64,000 nucleotides of DNA from Chaenocephalus aceratus. Lineage: Eukaryota; Chordata; Actinopteri; Perciformes; Channichthyidae. A program made the translations under genes and the position numbers. Positions 57,149 to 64,000 of this stretch are shown here, in pieces. Numbering within the stretch: position 1 is the first letter of the stretch; every line of letters begins with the position of its first letter. Under the pieces are notes generated by a model. The model ran no database searches. It saw only the letters and a list, made by a program, of their open reading frames with translations, and was not told the DNA's origin. The stretch is from assembly GCA_023974075.1 (NCBI GenBank), contig JAMFTG010000527.1, positions 62,001 through 126,000 of the forward strand. Direction: 5' to 3'.

Positions 57149-57518
57149 GTGTCAAACCCAAGGCTCGGGGGCCAAATCAGGGCTGTGGTGGATTTAATTT
57201 CGGCCCGCAGGATAATTTCTAATTACTATTAGATCTGGCCCGCCGGTATATTGCACGCACACCTTCCCTCCATCCTGAGGGTCTCCTCGCTCAGAGCCTG
57301 AGCCCACACATTGATGACCTTGCCCCCGAGATGAGACGCCAAGTGTCTGAGCTAGCATCTCAGAGCAGCAACCTGAGTTCAATGGATGCTTCCTTCTGCA
57401 CTTTCTCTCACGACAACAGGGCATGTTTGGTTTCTCTCTGAGGGAATAGTTTTGTTGAAGCTGTTGTTGGCCTGTGGAGAAATGTACTCATAAGAAATGA
57501 CTCTGGAAAAGCTGCAGA

Positions 57519-57519
57519 T

Positions 57520-57593
<74 letters not shown>

Positions 57594-58080
57594 GTTTATT
57601 TATAGCCCAATGTCACAAATGTTACATTTGTCTCAGTGGTCTTCACAGTGTGTACAGAATATCAGTATGACAATACGACACCCTCTGTCCTCAGACCCTC
57701 TGTCCTCAGAGCCTCTGTCCTCAGACCCTCTGTCCTTAGACCCTCTGTCCTTAGACCCTCTGTCCTCAGACCCTCTGTCCTCAGACCCTCTGTCCTCAGA
57801 CCCTCTGTCCTTAGACCCTCTGTCCTCAGACCCTCTGTCCTTAGACCCTCACATCGTACAAGGAAACACTTCCAGAGAAAACCCACAGTTTAAAGGGAAC
57901 ATGGGAGAAACCTCAGGGAGAGCAGCAGAGGAGGGATCCCTCTCCCAGGACGGACAGACAATAGATGCCGTGTGTAAATCCAAGAGATAATACATTTACA
58001 ACGTAGGTAGTCCAGATGTTTGGAAATGCATGTGTGTATAATAGGAAGATGAATCCACGATAGAGCCATGAGAAATGAAT
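57519..58080 (-). mobile_element. Non-LTR retrotransposon 3' end, (ATCA)n tail
   Basis: Complement of the element at 28700-29349. On the + strand it starts with a TCAA tetranucleotide run (57521-57593), then TTATAGCCCAATGTCACAAA and the 15-bp array, and ends near 58080. The tail run is far longer here (about 18 repeats against three). Confidence 0.75.
57681..57849. repeat. 15-bp minisatellite inside LINE 3' end (about 11 copies)
   Basis: Complement of the unit at 28931-29250 (CTGTCCTCAGACCCT here), independently expanded to a different copy number. Confidence 0.93.
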
Positions 58081-58119
58081 GCGGCTGATTATTTAATGTT
58101 GTGTTCATTTTAGTTCATT

Positions 58120-59960
58120 TCAAACCTTTATTTATACAGATAAATCCCATTGAGATCATTGATCTCTTTTTCAAGGGAGACCTGCTCAAGTAGTTCCACA
58201 TGAAACATAAACACATAAACAGAACAACAAAAGGACATCATCCAGCATCATTTACATAATTATCCACATAAGCAGGTACCAATAGCTTCCGATTGAGTAG
58301 CATCCAACCGAGCTTTAAAAACATTTAGTGGCACCAGATTGTTCAGTTTCCATTAATTTGCAGACTATTCCAAGACAGAGGAGCTGCGCATCTAAAAGCC
58401 GTCTTCCCTAAGACAGTCCTAGCAGTTTGGCACATTTTAATAAAACCACAGCATGCAATCTCAGGCAGTAGCCACTTACAATTCTCCGAGAGATCAGGGA
58501 GCAGATATAAGATGGAAGTTTCCCTAGCATGGCTTTGTATATAAAAATGTACCAGTGGACTGAGCCTCCGTACAGTTAGTGAAAGAAAAACCAGCCCTTG
58601 CATACAGGGTACAGTGATGGGTTAATGCTTTACAGTTTGTCACAAATAGTGCTGCGTACCTGGACTCACATTCAGGTTCAAGTCCGGGACTCAAGTCCAG
58701 AGGTTCAGGTTCAGGTCCGGACTTATAAGTCCGGACCTGAACCCATGTCTTGTGTCAAGTTGTGTGAGGGTAACTAAAGTGAACTTATTGTGAGCTAATT
58801 ATCAATTGAAAATTAACAATAATCAACTCAAATTCAAACTCGTCAGGTTTATTGTGCTCCCTTCCAACTTGTGTCCACATTTCTCTACAAAGTACAAATG
58901 TAAAAAAAACACTTTTTTGCCACTTAGTCTACACATGACTTATGAGTCTATGACAGCAACTACAGTGAACTACTACAAAGTTCAAACATTTATTTCATTT
59001 ACCAAACTAAAGTAACCGAACAGTCCCTGAGCTGACTGAGCCTAAATCCTACTTTAAGCGTTGGTGAAAGGTAGAGTGTAGAGTATAGACTATACGCATT
59101 ACACTGTTACACACCTACTATACAGTATAGGCTACACTGTAGTGGCTGTACAGTCAGAGTGTACTGTACTGTCTGTACATGTATTTTCTACAACTCTACA
59201 TGTGTACATTATACAGTACATACATAGTGATGTACATACATACTGTTAGAAATTAAAATCAATGTTGATATGGCGTAATTTTGAATTAAATACACTATTT
59301 AATTTAAATCAGTTTTATTCTGAAAAAACCGGAAGTTCACACTATTAACTTAATACTTTTATTCTGAAAATGCTTCACTTCCGGTTAGCATTAGCATGTG
59401 GCGAAATGCTACGTTTTCAAACCGTGAATCGAAGGTGAAATGACATGTGATGTTGTACACTGAGCACACTGGGATTAGCACTCATCTATTGACGCTGAAA
59501 TAACGTTTATCAGGGAATGTTTAAATAACCACAGACACCAGGAATATACGTAAGTGCTAGTTTTTTTGCGAGTCCAAGTACCGGTTCCCGACGTTCCGGT
59601 TTTAACCGGACTTGAACCGAAACTTTTTACAAGTCCAGTACCGGTTCGGCGTACCGGTACGCAGCACTAGTACAAATCTCAGTGCGCTGTGATACGCAGC
59701 ATCTAACTTGACCAGGCAATGGGCAGGTGCATTCATATAGACCAGATCCCCAGAGTCCAGCACAGGTCAAAGGTCACAGAGCCTTTTCCTGGCCTCAAGC
59801 GAGAAACAGGACTTGTTCTGAAAAAGAACCCTAGCCTAACCCTCAGCTTTTTAAGCAGGTGATTGACATGAAGTTTAAAAGTGAGACAATCATCATTTTA
59901 TAGGCAATCATTTAAGCTTTGTTAGTTCCAGGTTTAATATGTGCAATAAGTTCATTTCAA
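58120..59960 (-). pseudogene. LINE (L2-like) 3' part, interrupted at 58647-59671
   Basis: The 3' tail near 58120 (CCTTTATTTATACAGATAAA) is followed on the minus strand by ARTVLGKTAFRCAAPLSWNS, the C-terminal reverse-transcriptase motif, then ILYLLPDLSENCKWLLPEI. After the nested element, GCAGCATCTAACTTGACCAG and GTGATTGACATGAAGTTTAA continue the same element to about 59960. Stops and frameshifts are present. Confidence 0.65.
58647..59671. mobile_element. DNA element with AGTGCTGCGTACC ends
   Basis: The left end TAGTGCTGCGTACCTGGACT and right end ACCGGTACGCAGCACTA form an inverted repeat. Flanks GTCACAAAT and GTACAAAT are a possible degraded target duplication. The subterminal regions are rich in AAGTCCGG/CCGGACTT words. 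No transposase. Confidence 0.7.
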
Positions 59961-60055
59961 TAAGTTCTGCAATAAACATTGAACCAGTCCGACCCTCCAC
60001 TAGTACCCATTTTTTAATGTTGGCCCCCTGTGTATTTGAGTTTGACACCCTGCTC

Positions 60056-61099
60056 TAAAGTATTGTATTAACTCTACAACCTGTTAAAGCTAGTAAAATG
60101 TACACGGGGCAATGCGAGTTACCTGTGGGTGACGTGATGACACGTTTAAGTGTTAACCGATCTCGACCGCCTGAATCCGCTTCAGGGCTTTCATTTTCTT
60201 TGCTTCTCTGTTCTGCTTTCAATTCAGCAGGTGAACCCATATGTTCACCAGGTGTGTGAGCGTAACTGTGTGTGTTAAAATAAAACGGAGCATTTCCCGT
60301 CAGCTCAGGTTTTAATTTCTGCTTTTTTTAAACGGTAGTCTGTGCTCATGTGTTTCAGTGCTGGGTTCGAGGGCTGAATCTGCTTCACGAAAGGCAGGTT
60401 TTCAATACATTAATATCTTGCTTTCTTCTTTCTGTTGTGTTAGATGATACACTTCAGTAAAAACATCTAATTGATATTTATGTTCTCGTGTTTATTTGCA
60501 TTGCCTTTGATACTCAGATTAGGTTACAGATTACCGAAAGGGTTGTCCAAAATATATCAGAGTATGTCACCAATGAAGGATTAACATGTTACCCGTGAGT
60601 GATAAGAAAAACAAATCCCTGACTGTTTGCATCCATTAATTATCTTGATAAAGCACTACATGTTGAAAGATTGAGCACCTTCACCTGAGGCTGATGAATC
60701 TCTACCTGCAGCTAAATTGTTGTGTTATGACAGATGACCTGAGCGCATAAACTCTCCCAACAATTTGAATGACAGACAACTTTAAGGAATGCAACCGGAG
60801 CCCAAAGACAGCCAGAGAGCATCTTATCTTATCCCCTCCATGACGGGGCAGCATCGAGTTCCAGCTCCATCCTGTTCCAGTTCCTCCCTGTCGCCTGCAT
60901 ATCAGGTAACACAGTGTGAAGGTGAAGTAATGGACGAGGCTTCAGGCCTTCAGCAGTCCTCAGCTGACCTTTTCAAAAAACGTGTCAGAGTGTCTGTCAA
61001 CAAGATCACTTCTTCAGATCCAAACTGAGGAATTCAGGGCTGTGAAGAGTTTGCAGAGGCCACGGAGACATTAGGTCAACAGTGTGAAGAGCCTTCAAG
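60056..61099. other. Intergenic; one unclassified 79-codon frame
   Basis: The + frame 60789-61028 starts ATGCAACCGGAGCCC and ends TGA. It is serine-rich, with no domain, signal peptide or known match. A CAGGTAAC donor-like site lies inside it at about 60904. I cannot tell an exon from chance. Confidence 0.3.
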
Positions 61100-61945
61100 T
61101 CCTCACCGCTAAGCTAAAGGTGGCTAACGTTGGGCTATAAAGGAACTACAGCACGGTCACATGACCTCACGTCACCACCGCTAAGCTAAAGTTGGCTAAT
61201 GTTGGGCTATAAAGGAACTACAGCACGGTCACATGACTTTCACGTCACCACCGCTAGCTAAAGGAGGCTAACGTTGGGCTATAAAGGAACTACAGCACGG
61301 TCACATGACCTCACGTCACCACCGCTAAGCTAAAGTTGGCTAATGTTGGGCTATAAAGGAACTACAGCACGGTTCACACGAATTCACGTCACCACCGCTA
61401 AGCTAAAGGTGGCTTAATGTTGGGCTATAAAGGAACTACAGCGCGGTCACATGACTTCACGTCACCACCGCTAAGCTAAAGGCGGCTAATGTTGGGCTAT
61501 AAAGGAACTACAGCGCGGTCACATGACTTCACGTCACCACGCTAAGCTAAAGGCGGCTAATGTTGGGCTATAAAGAACTACAGCACGGTCACATGACTTC
61601 ACGTCACCACCGCTAAGCTAAAGGAGGCTAATTGTTGGGCTATAAAGGGAACTCCAGCACGGTCAAATGACTTCACGTCACCACCGCTAAGCTAAATGTG
61701 GCTAATGTGGGGCTTAAAGGAAACTACAGCACGGTCACATGACGTCACCACCGCTAAGCTAAAGGTGGCTAATGTTGGGCTATAAAGGAACTACAGCACG
61801 AGTCACATGACTTCACGTCACCACCGCTAAGCTAAAGGAGGCTAATGTTGGGCTATAAAGGAACTACAGCACGGTCACATGACTTCACGTCACCACCGCT
61901 AAGCTAAATTGTGGCTAATGTTGCCCTACAAAAGAACTACAGAAA
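61100..61945. repeat. 72-bp minisatellite (about 12 copies)
   Basis: Units contain GCTAATGTTGGGCTATAAAG, GAACTACAGCACGGTCACAT and GACTTCACGTCACCACCGCT. Several units have single-base indels, which close the reading frame despite a period divisible by three. Confidence 0.95.
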
Positions 61946-62051
61946 GGTACATTTTTGTTGTCTTATTTCAACTCCCTAGAGACGCTGACTGATATATATC
62001 ACAGCGATGATAGCCTGAATTCCTCCAAATAAAAGCATATCATAATATTCA

Positions 62052-63203
62052 TTGCCTTGTAGGGGTTGTAACGATATCCGTATTTCGTCCCGTACCGTCA
62101 CGGTTCGGACGTCACGGTTCGGACGTCACGGTTCGGCACATGCAGTCACACGGCGAATACGCCTTTTTTTATGAGTGGGAAAAAAGGCTGTCACTCAGGG
62201 CAGCATCCACTACACTATATATAATCCAGGGGGCGGTATTGCGCCTAAAAGCCAGCAGCCCGTAAATAACAAATTAAGAACAAGAAACCAAACGAACACA
62301 ATACATGAAGAAGAAAAGTTAGCTATGGCGAGTTCACACAACACACAGGAGCAAGAAGACCCACCTGCTTCTTTTAAATCAGCTGTGTGGGAACATTTCG
62401 GGTTCCCTGTGGATTACAACAATGATGGGGTGCGAGTTGTGGATCGGACGAGGACGGTGTGTCGGCGTTGTTCGACAGCGGTGCGGTATGCTAGTGGTAA
62501 CACGTCAAACATGCTCAATCACCTCCGAGTCAGTCTCAGTCCCCAGCGAGAGGGTTTCCTCGACGGCAGGTGACATAGTTACCGCCAACAGATCTGCCCT
62601 CACTGCTGACAACGTAGACAAACTCATCTTTTTGAAGAACAACTTGAAAATAGAGTAAAGCTTGAGTACCTTTATTTTAGGCATAATGGCCTCACACACT
62701 CACAAGTTAATTACACATGTTAGGCATTGCTCCTTAAGGTACATATTTTATTTTGTTTTATATTTATCATGTATTTATTTTATATTTTGACATCAGGAGA
62801 TATTATACAGTTCTGAATTGCCTTTTTATTGATTGTGATTCAAACACTTTCTTATTATTTATTTGAATATTTTCAAGACATTCTTTTTAGTTGTACAGCT
62901 TATTTAACCTTTTTGTTTGACATCAGCCATTATAGATAATATGGCCATCTGAGTGTGTGTGGAACTGTTTGTGGTTTGTTTTTAACTGTGTAATACATTT
63001 AATGATTCCAAATGTTAGAGTTCCTTATTTTCATAACAAAACTTGCACTACTGTTAAAAATAAATAACAGCAAAAAAAAAAAATGCATTGGGACTTTTTT
63101 TTGCTTTTCCTTGTTGTACCGAACCCGTACCGAACCGTGACCCCCAAACCGAGGTATGAACCGAACCGTGACTTCTGTGAACCGTTACACCCCTATTGCC
63201 TTG
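62052..63203 (+). mobile_element. hAT element with perfect 8-bp TSD, internally deleted
   Basis: The element 62060-63195 starts TAGGGGTTGTAACG and ends CCGTTACACCCCTA. The flanks are TTGCCTTG at 62052-62059 and 63196-63203, an exact 8-bp duplication. Both subterminal regions carry repeated CACGGTTCGG/CCGAACCGTG words. Inside, only the two ends of a transposase gene remain. Confidence 0.92.
62325..62658 (+). pseudogene. BED-finger hAT transposase, middle deleted (ZBED1-like)
   Basis: The N-terminal frame from 62325 (MASSHNTQEQEDPP) encodes a BED zinc finger: FKSAVWEHFGF, then CRRC about 30 residues on, then SNMLNHLR. The likely following zinc-ligand histidine falls at or after the junction. 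The frame stops at 62573. A frame shifted by one continues as GDIVTANRSALTADNVDKL and IFLKNNLKIE, ending at 62658, which is the expected C-terminus of this transposase type. About 500 residues of catalytic and dimerisation region are missing between them. It reads as an internal-deletion derivative, not a domesticated gene. Confidence 0.75.
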
Positions 63204-63559
63204 TGTTTTCTTAGATCTGCTTTAAGATTTGTATCGCTATTCAAATATACTATGAAGATAACAAAACGGAGACATTTAAGCGCCAGGAACACCTCATCCT
63301 AGCGATGCAGAAATGAAGTGAAACTTCTTAAATCTTCAGTGGATGAATTCTCTCAGTGTGACCTCTAACACAGACCTCTTATTTTAAAGAAAAAGCCCCC
63401 ATTAAGGGTATGATTTACAGAGTGTAACCCCCACCTCTCACTAAACGCCGAGTATTTAATGACGTATTGCAGGATGACAACCAAAAACACGTTCAGAAAA
63501 CCATTGACCTCCAGACCAGGGGACATGAAGTGATGCTGACTATTTTCTGGTGTAAGGAC
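63204..63559. other. Intergenic, no feature seen
   Basis: No gene or repeat boundary recognised. Confidence 0.35.
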
Positions 63560-64000
63560 TCATTCCCAAACTCAGCTTCCCGCTTGCTCACCTCCACCCG
63601 ACGCTCCGACCACATGCCCCCATCCTCCAGGACCCCCACTGGCTCCCCATCAAACACCGCATTGACTTTAAAATATTACTTTTCACTTTCAAAGCCCTCA
63701 ACAACCTTGTCCCCCCCCCCCTACCTCTGTGACCTCATCCAACGACACACCCCCACCTGTCGCCTCAGGTCTGCTGAAAGCTAACCTGCTGCAGCCCATC
63801 AGGACAAAGCTCCGCACCTGGGCCTTCACAGCCCCCCCCCACACTCTGAAGCCCCCTCCCCAGCCACCGGTCCGCCATCACTCTCACATTCATTCAAACA
63901 ATCCCTCAAAACTCACCGTTTTCACTCTTGCCTTCAACTCCTATCCACTAACCCCTTGCCCTTATTCCTCTAGCTTAGCACTTTCTACTTTTGTTGTTAT
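63560..64000 (+). pseudogene. LINE reverse-transcriptase C-terminal fragment
   Basis: The + strand reads NSASRLLTSTRRSDHMPP, PYLCDLIQRHTPTCRLRSAE, then in other frames ALNNL and LRTWAFTAPPHTL. These parallel the ending of fish L2/CR1-type ORF2 proteins. C-runs at 63707-63720 and 63830-63839 mark slippage sites that break the frame. It may continue beyond the right edge. Confidence 0.65.

Larger units (their letters stand above)
57149..60055. mobile_element. Old hAT-like element split by nested insertions
   Basis: CACAGGTGTCAAACCCAAGG at 57149 and GAGTTTGACACCCTGCTC ending near 60055 are diverged ends of the GGGTGTCAAACTCA type. GGCCCGCAGGATAATTTCTA follows the left end. Inside lie two LINE fragments and another DNA element, listed separately. 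Confidence 0.5.

Noticed and set aside
60789..61028. Exon of a neighbouring gene
   Set aside because: No domain, no conserved motif and no partner exons nearby; kept only as an unclassified frame.
62325..62573. Domesticated BED-finger host gene
   Set aside because: It lies wholly within a hAT element with intact ends and target duplication, and its frame breaks at the deletion junction.

Overview
The window looks like teleost fish nuclear DNA. It contains one vertebrate-type split gene with GT-AG introns and TG/CA-rich microsatellites, embedded in transposon families typical of ray-finned fish: hAT elements, L2/CR1-like and Rex3-like LINEs, a tRNA-derived SINE and LTR elements. I see no bacterial features and no CRISPR array.

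The only host gene I can support is LMAN2 (VIP36), on the + strand from 14080 to 35409. It has eight exon positions and encodes a 336-residue type I membrane L-type lectin of the early secretory pathway. Every residue known to bind Ca2+ or mannose in mammalian VIP36 is present, at the human number minus 20. Position 4 is occupied by two homologous exons, 4a and 4b, only 47 bp apart. Phase arithmetic allows exactly one of them per mRNA: using both, or neither, creates a stop. This mutually exclusive pair rewrites the Ca2+/sugar-binding loop and is the most interesting signal in the window. Exon 5 is also unusual, lying between a (GT)114 tract and a (CA)~124 tract that are complementary in the transcript.

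Layout. 1-1052: LTR element entering from the left edge, inserted in an L2-like LINE (to about 1725). 1880-3751: hAT remnant and a Rex3-like insertion. 4700-10528: 57-bp minisatellite split by a 3.7-kb decayed hAT transposon. 10529-13900: LINE scraps and a 58-bp minisatellite. 14080-35409: LMAN2, whose introns are swollen by minisatellites of 33, 48, 13, 15, 37 and 57 bp, long dinucleotide tracts and DNA transposons. 35410-about 37150: 3' UTR candidates and an inverted-repeat element. 37789-64000: no host gene recognised. This part holds a Rex3-like insertion, nested hAT elements, a solo LTR, a TTAA element carrying a SINE, minisatellites of 64, about 25 and 72 bp, and an internally deleted BED-type hAT element.

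Nearly all long open frames here are artefacts of tandem repeats whose unit length is a multiple of three, or of dinucleotide repeats. Repeat boundaries are read by eye and are approximate unless a target-site duplication is stated. Family names for transposons rest on remembered protein and terminal motifs, not on a database search.
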